From the NCBI GenBank assembly GCA_900696515.1, contig CAADGK010000079.1:1-64000 (forward strand): a DNA stretch of 64,000 nucleotides, in the 5' to 3' direction. Positions 33,941 to 42,796 of the stretch are shown here, piece after piece (the stretch's first letter is position 1; every line of letters begins with the position of its first letter). The notes beneath the pieces were generated by a model, which made no database searches, was not told the DNA's origin, and was given only the letters and a program-made list of their open reading frames with translations. Position numbers and translations under genes: made by a program. Origin of the DNA: an uncultured Nitrosospira sp. (lineage in GTDB: Bacteria > Nitrospirota > Nitrospiria > Nitrospirales > Nitrospiraceae).

Positions 33941-34282
33941 ATACTCCCCATCTTCTGTGGATAACCATGTGCGCAAGTCTGCTAATCCCACCAAAATTGT
34001 GCAAATAACGCCGGAATTTATCAAAGTGCCTACTATTTAGGCATCCGCTACTCTGTACCGCTACCACTACTAATAGTAGTGGTAGTAGATGTTTCTGTCA
34101 TTCTTGCGTATTTGTAGAAAAACTGTCGCGAGTTATCCACTTAATATTGCTAATGCCCATGCTATTCCCAATCTGTTGACCTGTTATCCACAGGTTGCAA
34201 GGTTTTCTGGGGATGGCGTTCTCTTTTGCAGGAGCGGTGTTCTGTATCTGTCAAGGGGTGAAGAAAAGAAAGACGGCTCTAC
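33941..34282. repeat. ~340-bp noncoding repeat with DnaA-box-like 9-mers (copy 2)
   Basis: Diverged copy of 23576-23915 in the same orientation. Conserved blocks are the ACTCCCCATCTTCTGTGG start, TGTGGATAA (33956-33964), TGCCTA-N5-TAGGCA (34027-34043), TTATCCACT (34133-34141), TTATCCACA (34184-34192, a perfect DnaA box), the CTGGGGATG segment and a GAAAGACGGCTCTA end. A perfect hairpin unique to this copy lies at 34061-34085. Confidence 0.8.
34061..34085. repeat. Perfect 11-bp inverted repeat inside repeat copy 2
   Basis: CTACCACTACT (34061-34071), loop AAT, AGTAGTGGTAG (34075-34085). It occurs in copy 2 only, in the variable AT-rich middle of the element. Confidence 0.85.
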
Positions 34283-34690
34283 CAGGGAACACAAATGGCC
34301 TTGAGGTATGTTCGACTGTCTGGATCCCAATGGGTGGGATCAGGCTCGATTGTATACCGTTTATTGTTCTCAATGCATGTGGGGTGTATCGAGCGGCCAT
34401 GCCGTTAGATATGTGGGAGAGATGAGGTCTGGTCGGCAGAGTGAAGGATTTTGTCTTGTTCGTTGAGACATGAGAGGACTGCTGCTCAAATTGTACTGGC
34501 TTATCGGCTGGTCGGGCTGTCGTGCATCACATGCAGATGAAGTACTCTGTTTCGAGATATCTCCAAGGTAGCGATATGAAGGGTGTGGATGTCGTCCTTC
34601 GGCAAGATGTCGGTATGCTCAGGTGTTTCACGGATGATTCAACTTGGGAATGCGAACCCCATCGGCAGGAGTATCACCGAAGAATTGGTC

Positions 34691-35119
34691 TTAGGCCTGT
34701 TTCTGAAGCGTGGATCGTACGCGGTCGATCGTGTGTTGAAGCGTGGAACCAGTAAGAAGGACGGGTGTATGCGGGATGCGCCACACCGGTTCCAGCGGGG
34801 CCGGATCATTGGGCAGCCGTGGAATGATGTGCCAATGGATGTGGGGGAGCTGATTCCCTAAGAGTTCATAGTTGATCTTTTTCGCATGGTAGATCTCGGA
34901 TAAGGCGGTGGCGACTCGACTAACTTCTTCGATCAACTGACTACGCTCGGGCGGGCTCAGGTGGAACAGTTCGGTGACATGCCGATGAAAGACCAGTACC
35001 GTCCACCCGGGGAAGAACTGATCATCGTGCAAATAGGCTTTGGACATTCCAAGGTCTTCAAGAAAATGATCTGGGCGAGGCCAGGTTCCCGTACAGGCTT
35101 GGCAGGTTGAGTCACTCAT
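34691..35119 (-). CDS. HIT-family nucleotide hydrolase
   Basis: A 142-aa histidine-triad protein. The signature HIHWHII (His93, His95, His97) is preceded by the conserved hydrophobic core (FPGWTVLVFHRHVTELFHL) and helix (NYELLGNQLPHIHW). Members hydrolyse nucleoside phosphoramidates or dinucleotide polyphosphates. Cys6 and Cys9 near the N-terminus may bind zinc. ATG 35119 overlaps the stop of the upstream gene by 4 bp, indicating translational coupling to the exported protein 35116-35751. Confidence 0.9.
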   Translation of the reverse strand: MSDSTCQACTGTWPRPDHFLEDLGMSKAYLHDDQFFPGWTVLVFHRHVTELFHLSPPERSQLIEEVSRVATALSEIYHAKKINYELLGNQLPHIHWHIIPRLPNDPAPLEPVWRIPHTPVLLTGSTLQHTIDRVRSTLQKQA

Positions 35120-35751
35120 GGTTTGGTAGCTTTCTTCCACTCTTCTTCCGTCACGATCCCTTTCTTGATGAGCAGTTGCACCAGACTGTCAATGGTCTTG
35201 CGATTCGCCGCAGCAGGGTCCGGAGCCGCAGCGGCGGAGGGCGGACTTCCTTGGCGCTTTGGTTCGGGCAGTACCCGCTTTTGTCCGAAGACTTTAAACG
35301 AGGGGGTAAACACGGCGACGTAGTCTTTGTTTCTAATTCGTATGATGGCCGGAAGACTGTCTGATTGTGGTGTGAGGTCTGGTGCAGAGCCCGACGGGAT
35401 ATGAAAGTAGGGCCTCCCATCGCTGGTCTGGCCGTCTTGATCCAGCACATCGAATCGCTTCAGGAAGGATTCACCTGTGAGCGCTTCATGATCTTCGCCT
35501 GCAAGGTTGGTGATCTTATCGAGGACGATGACCAAAGAATCGCCGGTGATCGTATCCGGCGACAGGTTTCTGACGCTGACATCGTAGCGATATTCACTGG
35601 TGAAGTTATCGCGACTTTTTAGCGTCACGAGTACGTGGACTCGTCCGGTGAGATCAGTCAACTGGTCGAGGGAGGCGGAAAAGGCGTCGAGTGGGGCCAG
35701 TGCTGTGAGAATAACCCCGATCAGTCCGCAGCGCTGGATCCGACTCATCAT
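35116..35751 (-). CDS. Exported protein of unknown function with SHOCT-like tail
   Basis: A 211-aa protein from ATG 35751 (35748 also possible), with a signal peptide (1 to about 26, DAFSA). The mature part is beta-rich (GRVHVLVTLKSRDNFTSEYRYDVSVRNLSPDTI) and Ig-like in look. A Pro/Ala-rich linker leads to a C-terminal helix pair (IDSLVQLLIKKGIVTEEEWKK), similar to SHOCT oligomerisation motifs. No family recognised. It is coupled to the HIT gene downstream, a pairing I cannot explain. Confidence 0.65.
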   Translation of the reverse strand: MMSRIQRCGLIGVILTALAPLDAFSASLDQLTDLTGRVHVLVTLKSRDNFTSEYRYDVSVRNLSPDTITGDSLVIVLDKITNLAGEDHEALTGESFLKRFDVLDQDGQTSDGRPYFHIPSGSAPDLTPQSDSLPAIIRIRNKDYVAVFTPSFKVFGQKRVLPEPKRQGSPPSAAAAPDPAAANRKTIDSLVQLLIKKGIVTEEEWKKATKP

Positions 35752-35905
35752 TCCGGTACTGGTCCTGTCTTGCGTCTGGTGCGAGCATAGCAGACCCGGG
35801 AGGATTGAGCGAGCCGATTTCTCTTCGACGTCGCCTTGACAGGTTCTTCCTCTCGAAGATATTCTCGTCCGCATCCGCATCATCCTGTGGGTTCATCGAA
35901 CACGC

Positions 35906-36778
35906 ATGGCACAGTCTGCCTCTTCTCGATTACAGACGCCGGAGATTTCTCGATCGCTGGTGCGTGCCTTGATGGGTCTGTACGACTATCCTCATCCCGT
36001 TGATCGTACTCGAATGATCCGCGGTTACGATTGTCCGCATGCCGTGCGGACGGCCAAGATGTGTGTCGCTGTGGCAGCACGCTTGGGGCATCCTGACGAC
36101 AGGGTCCGGTATTACCATGTCGCCTGTCTGTTGCACGATCTTGGTCGTGCAGGCTTGGACCGACGACTCTTTGGTACGATCTGGTCGTGGGCCAAGCAGC
36201 GGGGCATTCCCACAAGGCCGCGTGAATGGCGAGCCGTTCACCAGCGTACACAGTATGGTCGAGAGACGGAGGCCTTCGTGTCGCTCTATCGAAAGGACCT
36301 TGCTGCTGCCGGTGTGCCGCTGGACCGCTGGGCAATCGAACAAGTTGAGATGCGGTTGGGGTATGCCAGGCGTTTGGCGAGACGGCTCCGGGTGGTGAAG
36401 CCGACGTTGATGAAGTTGGGAGTGGACTGGCAGCCTTGGATGCAACAGGTGATGCTGTACTACTATTACCCGGAACGGTTAGCCAAGGCCAAACCCTGGG
36501 TGAGACAATTAGGTGAAATCCTCGTCGCCTGTGAGCAATTTGAGGCCTACAGTAACCAGCGACGAGGGCGTGATTATTACGCCAGGAACAACGAGAGCTT
36601 GCTCGAGGCGTTTGCGTATCTGGGGAAGCTCAAGCACGAGGGGATCCTCAGTAGTGAGGTCGTCGGTACCGTCCGAACGTTGACGGCCGAAGGAGCCTTT
36701 GACTCAATCCTTGAGGCGGCGCGAGGGAAACCGCTGACTCAAGCCGACCGGCGGTATCTCCGCAATCTTACGATCTAG
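35906..36778 (+). CDS. HD-domain metal-dependent phosphohydrolase
   Basis: A 290-aa protein. The HD signature is visible in order: His in DCPHAVRTAKM, the HD pair in ACLLHDLGRAGLD, and a later His in RAVHQRTQYGRE. The spacing resembles HD-GYP and related phosphodiesterase domains, but the GYP motif is not obvious. A helical C-terminal region follows. The substrate is unknown; cyclic nucleotides or (p)ppGpp are possibilities for the family. Start ATG 35906 lacks a clear SD. The YjbQ gene follows 9 bp downstream, so they are co-transcribed. Confidence 0.8.
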   Translation: MAQSASSRLQTPEISRSLVRALMGLYDYPHPVDRTRMIRGYDCPHAVRTAKMCVAVAARLGHPDDRVRYYHVACLLHDLGRAGLDRRLFGTIWSWAKQRGIPTRPREWRAVHQRTQYGRETEAFVSLYRKDLAAAGVPLDRWAIEQVEMRLGYARRLARRLRVVKPTLMKLGVDWQPWMQQVMLYYYYPERLAKAKPWVRQLGEILVACEQFEAYSNQRRGRDYYARNNESLLEAFAYLGKLKHEGILSSEVVGTVRTLTAEGAFDSILEAARGKPLTQADRRYLRNLTI

Positions 36779-36787
36779 GAGCGTCTG

Positions 36788-37210
36788 ATGGCTGTCCACA
36801 CTGCAACGGTGACTGTTCAAATGGCAGGGAGTACGCAGATCGAAAACATCACGAAGTCTGTGGCCACCGCCGTGACAAACTCACAACTTGAGGCGGGAAT
36901 TGTGACAGTCTTTGTCAAGCACACCACCGCGTCTGTGATGATCATTGAGGATGAACCAGGAATCCGTTCCGACACGCAGGCATTTTGGGATCGTCTGATT
37001 CCGGCTGATCCACGGTGGCGACATAATACCGTCAATCCCGGCGAGGACAACGGGCACAGTCATCTTCGCGGGCAGCTCCAAGGGACGTCCGTCACGATCC
37101 CATTCGCTGCCGGTGCGCTCCTATTGGGAACGTGGCAGCAGGTCGTGCTCGTAGATTTTGATACTCGTGCACGAGCGCGTGAGTTGGTTCTGCAGGTGTT
37201 GGGTGAATAA
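36788..37210 (+). CDS. yjbQ: YjbQ/UPF0047 family protein
   Basis: A 140-aa protein of the UPF0047 family (secondary thiamine-phosphate synthase enzyme family). Diagnostic segments are FVKHTTASVMIIEDEPGIRSD, the metal-binding HNTVNPGEDNGHSHLRGQLQGTS region, and GTWQQVVLVDFD. Members are compact beta-sandwich trimers with a His-rich zinc site. The true physiological role remains unclear. SD AGGAG is visible. The start of the next gene overlaps its stop codon by 8 bp. Confidence 0.93.
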   Translation: MAVHTATVTVQMAGSTQIENITKSVATAVTNSQLEAGIVTVFVKHTTASVMIIEDEPGIRSDTQAFWDRLIPADPRWRHNTVNPGEDNGHSHLRGQLQGTSVTIPFAAGALLLGTWQQVVLVDFDTRARARELVLQVLGE

Positions 37211-38321
37211 CTCGCTCCGATCTCTCCGGCTGTCTCTCGTTACTCTCCTATTGAGTTCAACGGTACATGCGGCGGATTGGGGGAAGCCACTGGGAGCCGT
37301 CTATGACGGCCCTGAAGGAAGACCGCGCGCTGTGACGCCTTCGCCCCTGGAGCTTGGTGCCGATGAGCGAACGACGATCACGGTCTTTGAGCGAGCGACG
37401 AAGTCCGTGGTGTTCATTGCCAATACCGCCATCCAGCAGGACATTTGGTCCCTCAATGTCATGGAAGTGCCGCAGGGATCAGGATCCGGGTTTATTTGGA
37501 GCAAGCAAGGGCACATTGTCACGAACTTTCACGTCATCTATGGAGCTGATGCGATCAAGGTGACATTGGCCGATCGGAGCGAACATCAGGCGAAGTTGGT
37601 TGGGGCCGATCCCGATCACGATCTGGCGGTGCTTCAGATACAAGTTTCGGACGGCCAGTTGGAGCCGATGGTGATCGGTTCCTCTCATGATTTGCGGGTT
37701 GGGCAAAAAGTGCTGGCGATCGGCAATCCGTTTGGGCTCGATCACACTCTGACTACGGGCGTCGTCAGTGCTTTGGGCCGGACCATCAAATCAATGTCCA
37801 ATCGAACGATCGAAGGGGTGGTTCAGACGGATGCCGCGATCAATCCGGGCAACTCCGGTGGACCCTTGCTCGACAGTGCCGGGCGGCTGATTGGTGTCAA
37901 TACGCAGATTGTGAGTCCAAGTGGGGCCTATGCGGGTATTGGGTTTGCGGTTCCGGTCGATACCGTCAATCGTATCGTTCCTGAACTCATCAAGCACGGG
38001 AAACTTATCCGTCCTGGACTGGGGGTCTCGCTGGTCCCGGATGCGATGGCGAAGCGATGGGGAATCAAAGGGGTGATCATCGGCAAGGTGACGCGCGGGG
38101 GTGCTGCGGACCGCGCCGGTCTCAAGGGGGCCCGTGAAACAATGACGGGACAAATTCAACTGGGTGATATCCTTGTCGCCGTCTCCGGAAAAACTGTGAC
38201 CACCATTGACGACCTTATGGATGCCATGGAAGAGCATAAGGTTGGTGATCAGGTTACCGTGGAAATCCTCCGTGGCAACCGGCGCGAAAAGGTGCCGGTC
38301 ACGCTACAGGCCGTCAACTAG
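37203..38321 (+). CDS. HtrA/DegP-type periplasmic serine protease
   Basis: A 372-aa trypsin-fold protease with a signal peptide (ending STVHA) and a single PDZ domain (about 275-370). The catalytic triad is His110 (TNFHVIY), Asp140 (DHDLAVL) and Ser218 (NPGNSGGPL). GTG 37203, inside the YjbQ stop region, gives the best signal peptide; the frame is open from 37158. It should degrade or refold damaged envelope proteins. A single PDZ makes it DegS/HhoA-like in domain count. Confidence 0.92.
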   Translation: MNNSLRSLRLSLVTLLLSSTVHAADWGKPLGAVYDGPEGRPRAVTPSPLELGADERTTITVFERATKSVVFIANTAIQQDIWSLNVMEVPQGSGSGFIWSKQGHIVTNFHVIYGADAIKVTLADRSEHQAKLVGADPDHDLAVLQIQVSDGQLEPMVIGSSHDLRVGQKVLAIGNPFGLDHTLTTGVVSALGRTIKSMSNRTIEGVVQTDAAINPGNSGGPLLDSAGRLIGVNTQIVSPSGAYAGIGFAVPVDTVNRIVPELIKHGKLIRPGLGVSLVPDAMAKRWGIKGVIIGKVTRGGAADRAGLKGARETMTGQIQLGDILVAVSGKTVTTIDDLMDAMEEHKVGDQVTVEILRGNRREKVPVTLQAVN

Positions 38322-38386
38322 CGTGGCGGTAATTCACGACATGCATATGGTAGGATCACTCAATTCTGTTTAGTAAAGGACTGTCT

Positions 38387-40123
38387 ATGAGTGATCGCAG
38401 CTCTTTTGATCAGGGGATACAGCATGACAGGAGTGATGACCCGCCGCCGAAGACCGGGACGGATCCGCTTGAGTTGCTTGAACAGTGCCTGGCTTCTTTT
38501 GCAGACGGTGACCCCAGGCAAAAGTTGTTGTACAAGCTGCGGCATGCCGTAATACTGTCTCAAGCCGCTTCTCAGCAACGCGAGTTGGAGTTCAAGAAGG
38601 TGAGCGAGGTCGTGGCCAAGCTCACGGCTCCAGCCAATCGGATCGGCACCTTGCTGGAGATTCCGGCTGCGGGGCTCGCCCGTATCATCGTTGGTGGGGC
38701 GGAGTATTATGCCAATGTGGATCCTCGTGTGAGCGATGCCGACCTGCGGATCGGCACTCAGATCCTGGTTAATGAAGCCTATGCGGTCATTCGGACGCTG
38801 GGGTACGATCGGAACGGACCCATTTTGAAGCTGGCTGAAACATTACCGGACGGACGGTTGCGGTTTGAGCAGGACATGGGCCGCCAGTCCTTGATGTTGC
38901 AGCGTTCGACGGATTTGCTCGGTGTCGAACTCAGCGCGGGCGATCACATTCGAATCGATCCCAGTCTCCGTATAGCCCTTGAGAAACTTGTGGATCGGAA
39001 GGCCAGCCGCCATGTTCTGGATGAAACGCCCAAGGTCACGTGGGAACAGATCGGAGGGCAGAGCGAGGCGATCACTGCGATCCGCAAGGCGATTGAATAT
39101 CCTCTCGTGCATGCGGAGACGTTCGAACGATTCAAGTTTTCTCAACCAAAGGGGTTTTTGCTCTACGGGCCACCCGGGTGTGGAAAGACTTTGATTGGGC
39201 AAGCCGCTGCCGGTAGCCTAGCCAAGCGGCTCAGCGAATCGCAGCAGGGACGCGAACCTGATCAAGGCAATAGCCCGCCAGTGACGAGCGGGGCATTCCT
39301 TCATGTCAAAGGACCGGAAATTCTCAACATGTGGCTTGGGGAGTCAGAGCGGATGGTCCGGGATCTCTTCGCGCAGGCCCGGGCTCGGCGAAAAGAGGGA
39401 GCTCTGCCGTTCATCTTCATCGACGAGGCGGAGTCGATTGTGGGGACGCGGCGTGCCATGCGCTCTTTCAATATCTCAAACACGCTCGTCCCGATGTTTT
39501 GCAGCGAAATGGACGGGATCGAGTCGTTGCGCGATGTCGTCATCATTCTGGCCTCCAACCGGCCGGACCTGATCGATCCGGCTGTGTTGCGTCCCGGTCG
39601 AATCGATCGAAAAATTAAAGTCGGTCGGCCGAACAAGGCTGCCGCAGCCGAGATTTTGAAGGTCTATTTGACGGCGGACCTTCCGCTCGACCCCAAGTTG
39701 GTGAAGGACCGCGGGGGTGAGCCGGTGCAGGCGGTGGTGTCGCTTGTCGAAGACATTATTGAGATGATCTTCCGTCGAACGGAGGAGACTCGTCTTCTCT
39801 CGATCAGGCTGAGAAATGGTCAGAGTACGGTATTGTACCGCGGCGATCTTGTCAGCGGAGCGATCCTGGCGTCGATCGTTCAACGGGCAAAGGAGAAAGC
39901 GATCGATCGTATGATCCAGTCCGGGCAGCCGGCGGGATTGCTGGAGGAGGACCTCCGGGCAGCCGTGTCCGAGGAGTTTCGGGAAGGTGACATGTTACCG
40001 CCGGACGATGCCGCCGAGGAATGGCTCAAATTACTCGATCATCATCCGGAGCAGGTGGTCGGTATTTCGTCCTTCCGACGAGGCCGTCAGGCTGAAGAAC
40101 GGCTCACGAGCCAAATCATCTGA
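38387..40123 (+). CDS. mpa: Proteasome-associated AAA ATPase (Mpa/ARC)
   Basis: A 578-aa ring ATPase that unfolds tagged proteins and feeds them into the 20S core. A helical N-terminus (about 20-90) is followed by two OB-like segments (about 90-210) and an AAA module: Walker A GPPGCGKT (261-268), Walker B FIFIDEAES (Asp346, Glu347), and an arginine-finger region RPDLIDPAVLRPGRID. Actinobacterial Mpa ends in GQYL, which docks into the proteasome alpha ring; here the end reads LTSQII, lacking the penultimate Tyr. It is the first gene of the proteasome operon (SD AAAGGA). Confidence 0.93.
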   Translation: MSDRSSFDQGIQHDRSDDPPPKTGTDPLELLEQCLASFADGDPRQKLLYKLRHAVILSQAASQQRELEFKKVSEVVAKLTAPANRIGTLLEIPAAGLARIIVGGAEYYANVDPRVSDADLRIGTQILVNEAYAVIRTLGYDRNGPILKLAETLPDGRLRFEQDMGRQSLMLQRSTDLLGVELSAGDHIRIDPSLRIALEKLVDRKASRHVLDETPKVTWEQIGGQSEAITAIRKAIEYPLVHAETFERFKFSQPKGFLLYGPPGCGKTLIGQAAAGSLAKRLSESQQGREPDQGNSPPVTSGAFLHVKGPEILNMWLGESERMVRDLFAQARARRKEGALPFIFIDEAESIVGTRRAMRSFNISNTLVPMFCSEMDGIESLRDVVIILASNRPDLIDPAVLRPGRIDRKIKVGRPNKAAAAEILKVYLTADLPLDPKLVKDRGGEPVQAVVSLVEDIIEMIFRRTEETRLLSIRLRNGQSTVLYRGDLVSGAILASIVQRAKEKAIDRMIQSGQPAGLLEEDLRAAVSEEFREGDMLPPDDAAEEWLKLLDHHPEQVVGISSFRRGRQAEERLTSQII

Positions 40124-40124
40124 G

Positions 40125-40200
40125 AAGTAAAGGGTGAAGGGTAAGGAGTGAGGGGTTTAACCCCTGACGCGTTTTCCTTGTTACTTTTCACGTTTCACGC
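40125..40200. repeat. Palindromic intergenic repeat (mpa-dop)
   Basis: An imperfect hairpin: a GGGTGAAGGGTAAGGAGTGAG arm, GGGGTTTAACCCC near the centre, and CCTTGTTACTTTTCACG on the other side. It resembles the elements at 41935-42001 and 63786-63840 and fills the gap between mpa and dop. Confidence 0.7.
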
Positions 40201-40210
40201 CTAAATCCTT

Positions 40211-41737
40211 ATGCGTCTTTTTGGAATCGAGACTGAGTACGGTATCACCCGCGATGATGTGCCGGAGATGGATCCGGTCGTCGAGTCGATGGAACTCGTG
40301 CGGGCTCATCTGGCCGTCTCTTTCGAGCGACGGTGGGATTATGCCGGTGAGGATCCGCATGAGGATGCGCGCGGGTTTCGAGTCTCAGGCTTGCAACAGG
40401 ATCGGGAGGAGGATGAGTTCGCACGGCGCGATGCCCATCGTCCCTTTTCGTTTCATGACATGAAGAGCGATCTTGTTTTGCCAAATGGGGCACGATTTTA
40501 CAACGATCATACACATCCAGAATACGCCACACCTGAATGCCGAACGCTTCGTGATCTGGTGGCGCAGGATCGGGCAGGCGAACGGATCGTACACCGCGCG
40601 GCCCAGCGGCGTAACGAAGGACTTGGTGGCGCGCATGTTCGGCTTTACAAGAACAACACGGATTTCCATGGCCACAGTTACGGATGCCACGACAATTATC
40701 TTGTGTCCAGGGTTGTTCCCTTTTCGGACTTGGTGGCCGGCATGGTGCCGTTTCTCGTGAGTCGGCAGGTCGTGGCCGGTGCAGGGAAGGTCGGGACTGA
40801 GGCACAAGAATCGCCCTATGTTCCGGGGCCTTACCAAATTTCTCAGCGTGCCGACTTTATGGAGGCAGAGCTGGGCGTCGATACGATGCATAATCGCCCG
40901 ATTCTCAATACCAGGGATGAACCTCATGCGGATCGCCAGCGGTATCGTCGGCTCCATCTCATCATCGGCGATGCCAATATGTGCGAGTATGCGACGGCGC
41001 TCAAAGTGGGAACGACACGGTTGGTGCTCGACTTGATCGCACGGGAGGCCGTACCCGATCTCGAATTGGAGCATCCGGTGGCAGCCGTCAAGCAGATCTC
41101 ACGGGATCCAGACCTCAAAACGGTGGTGAGACGAAAAAACGGTCGTACGATCGCGCCGGTAGACATACAAGTACAGTATTATGAAGCCGCGAAGAAAACG
41201 CTCTCCGGTCGAGACGAGGAATCGGATTGGATCTTGCAGGAATGGAGTGAGACGTTGCAGTTGCTGGTGAAAAATCGGCAACACTTGGTCGGCAAGTTGG
41301 ATTGGGTGACGAAGCAATGGCTGCTCGAAACGTTTATGCGGGAAGAGCGGATTGATTGGGACAATCCATGGCTGGCCAGTTTGGATCTGGAATATCACAA
41401 TATTGATCCTGAGATGGGCCTCTATATGGGCTTGGAAGCGGAGGGGAAGGCATGGCGGCTGACGACTGATGAAGTGATTGAATCGGCGATCCGAAATGGT
41501 CCGGCCGACACACGCGGCGGGTTACGAGGCCTTTGCGTGCAGAGATTTCAGGACCAGATTCAGTCGATTCAGTGGGAGCAGGTCCGGTTTGCCGGCGGGC
41601 TCCGGTCCCGTACGCTCGACATGCGCGATCTCTTTGATCCGCCAGAGGTGACGCGATGTATCGGTCTCTTCAAGACGGCCCAGTCACCGGCTGATGCGCT
41701 GGCTGCATGGACCCACGGAAAGGATAGGGACGTATGA
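40211..41737 (+). CDS. dop: Deamidase/depupylase Dop (UBact/Pup system)
   Basis: A 508-aa protein of the Dop/PafA carboxylate-amine ligase fold. The start is MRLFGIETEYGITRDD; the active-site Asp lies in NGARFYNDHTHPEYATPEC. An acidic inserted loop (about 55-80) matches the Dop loop and distinguishes it from PafA. In actinobacteria Dop deamidates the C-terminal Gln of Pup and removes Pup from substrates. Gene order (mpa-dop-pup-prcB-prcA-pafA) and the Gln-ending modifier next door support Dop. The stop overlaps the UBact start (ATGA). Confidence 0.92.
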   Translation: MRLFGIETEYGITRDDVPEMDPVVESMELVRAHLAVSFERRWDYAGEDPHEDARGFRVSGLQQDREEDEFARRDAHRPFSFHDMKSDLVLPNGARFYNDHTHPEYATPECRTLRDLVAQDRAGERIVHRAAQRRNEGLGGAHVRLYKNNTDFHGHSYGCHDNYLVSRVVPFSDLVAGMVPFLVSRQVVAGAGKVGTEAQESPYVPGPYQISQRADFMEAELGVDTMHNRPILNTRDEPHADRQRYRRLHLIIGDANMCEYATALKVGTTRLVLDLIAREAVPDLELEHPVAAVKQISRDPDLKTVVRRKNGRTIAPVDIQVQYYEAAKKTLSGRDEESDWILQEWSETLQLLVKNRQHLVGKLDWVTKQWLLETFMREERIDWDNPWLASLDLEYHNIDPEMGLYMGLEAEGKAWRLTTDEVIESAIRNGPADTRGGLRGLCVQRFQDQIQSIQWEQVRFAGGLRSRTLDMRDLFDPPEVTRCIGLFKTAQSPADALAAWTHGKDRDV

Positions 41738-41928
41738 AGTACAGCTTGATGCCTGAACGACGAGAAGGGCCAGGCGATCCCATGCCAAAATCTCCCAGTC
41801 CTCTGGAAGAAGGAGGAGGGCCACGTCGTCCAGAAACCGGATCACCGGACAAAGATAGCCTTCTGAAACGGATGCGCCGAGTCGATCCGAAGCAGGCGGA
41901 GCGATATCGGCAGCGGACAGGCCAATAG
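41734..41928 (+). CDS. ubact: UBact, Pup-like protein modifier
   Basis: A 64-aa, hydrophilic and probably disordered protein ending RYRQRTGQ. Its sequence (MPERREGPGDPMP, EEGGGPRRPE, LLKRMRRVDPKQAERY) fits the modifier named UBact from Nitrospirae and other Gram-negative phyla. The C-terminal Gln must be deamidated to Glu by Dop before PafA can ligate it to lysines, by analogy with Pup. It has no Cys or Trp. ATG 41734 overlaps the dop stop by 4 bp, so the two are translationally coupled. A downstream ATG at residue 6 is an alternative start. Confidence 0.93.
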   Translation: MKYSLMPERREGPGDPMPKSPSPLEEGGGPRRPETGSPDKDSLLKRMRRVDPKQAERYRQRTGQ

Positions 41929-41934
41929 AGTGGC

Positions 41935-42001
41935 AAGGGGTAAGGCGTAAGGTGTGAGAAGAGAGAAAGGCTCTTCTTACCCTTCACCCCTAACCCCTTA
42001 C
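41935..42001. repeat. Palindromic intergenic repeat (UBact-prcB)
   Basis: Arms AAGGGGTAAGGCGTAAGG and CCCTTCACCCCTAACCCCTTA around GAGAAGAGAGAAAGGCTCTTC. Same family as 40125-40200 and 63786-63840. It fills the gap before prcB and could attenuate or process the operon transcript. Confidence 0.7.
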
Positions 42002-42017
42002 TGGAGCGAGGATAAGT

Positions 42018-42785
42018 ATGCAGGGTGACTTTTACCAGCTACTGAAGGAGCAGGGTTACGTATTGGGAATGTCCGGACAAGCCGGAGTGGGGCAGGCTCT
42101 GACCACTGCCACCACGATACTTGCCTTCAAATACCGTGATGGGGTGTTGGTGGCCGGGGATCGTCGTGCGACCGCCGGCAACATGGTGATGTACGACCGC
42201 ACCGACAAGGTCTTGGAGATTGATCGACATAGTGTCATGGCGATTGCGGGGGTTCCCGCCACCGCGTATGAAATGGTGCGCATTCTCGAACATTCCTTTA
42301 AGTACTATCGGCGGACACAACTCCAGGAGCTCAGCTTTGAGGGCAAGCTTCGAGCTCTGTCTAAGCTGCTGAAGGAAAATGTTCCGGCCGCCCTGGCGGG
42401 GACAGGGGCTGTTGTCCCAATCTTTGCCGGATATGATGCGGAGCAAGAATCCGCAAAGATTTATTTCTACGATATTCTTGGCGCGGAGTTTGAGGGAGTG
42501 GAGTATGCCGTGTCGGGCTCGGGGTCGCCCACTATTCGGGGCATTCTTCATTACGTGAATACCTGGGGCGAACAGCCCCTGAGTGCGATGTCCGAAGAGC
42601 AGGCGGCCGTTCAGGCGCTGCGGCTGCTCACGAGCGCTGCCGAATTCGACAGCGCGACGGGTGGAGTGAATCGAGAAGCCGGATTGTATCCGGTTGTCAA
42701 GCTGATCACGCCGAATGGTGTAACGGCCATGGCGGATCCACATCTCCGATCGTTGTTCGAATCAAACGTATCGAAAGGCTCGTAA
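42018..42785 (+). CDS. prcB: 20S proteasome beta subunit
   Basis: A 255-aa precursor of the N-terminal nucleophile hydrolase. A 31-residue propeptide precedes the predicted catalytic Thr32 (TTILAFKYRDGVLVAGDRRAT). Asp48 and Lys64 fall exactly at the positions of the Asp17 and Lys33 active-site partners. The residue before the Thr is Ala, whereas known precursors usually have Gly there. The rest shows the typical beta-sandwich (GTGAVVPIFAGYD, YAVSGSGSP). Two small gaps separate it from UBact (repeat) and prcA (11 bp). Assembles with PrcA into the core particle. Confidence 0.94.
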   Translation: MQGDFYQLLKEQGYVLGMSGQAGVGQALTTATTILAFKYRDGVLVAGDRRATAGNMVMYDRTDKVLEIDRHSVMAIAGVPATAYEMVRILEHSFKYYRRTQLQELSFEGKLRALSKLLKENVPAALAGTGAVVPIFAGYDAEQESAKIYFYDILGAEFEGVEYAVSGSGSPTIRGILHYVNTWGEQPLSAMSEEQAAVQALRLLTSAAEFDSATGGVNREAGLYPVVKLITPNGVTAMADPHLRSLFESNVSKGS

Positions 42786-42796
42786 GGTCGTCCTCT

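Larger units (their letters stand above)
33887..34690. other. Gene-poor stretch with the second copy of the noncoding repeat
   Basis: About 800 bp. It holds the repeat at 33941-34282; between 34283 and 34690 I find only short frames without ribosome sites. No gene assigned. Confidence 0.5.
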
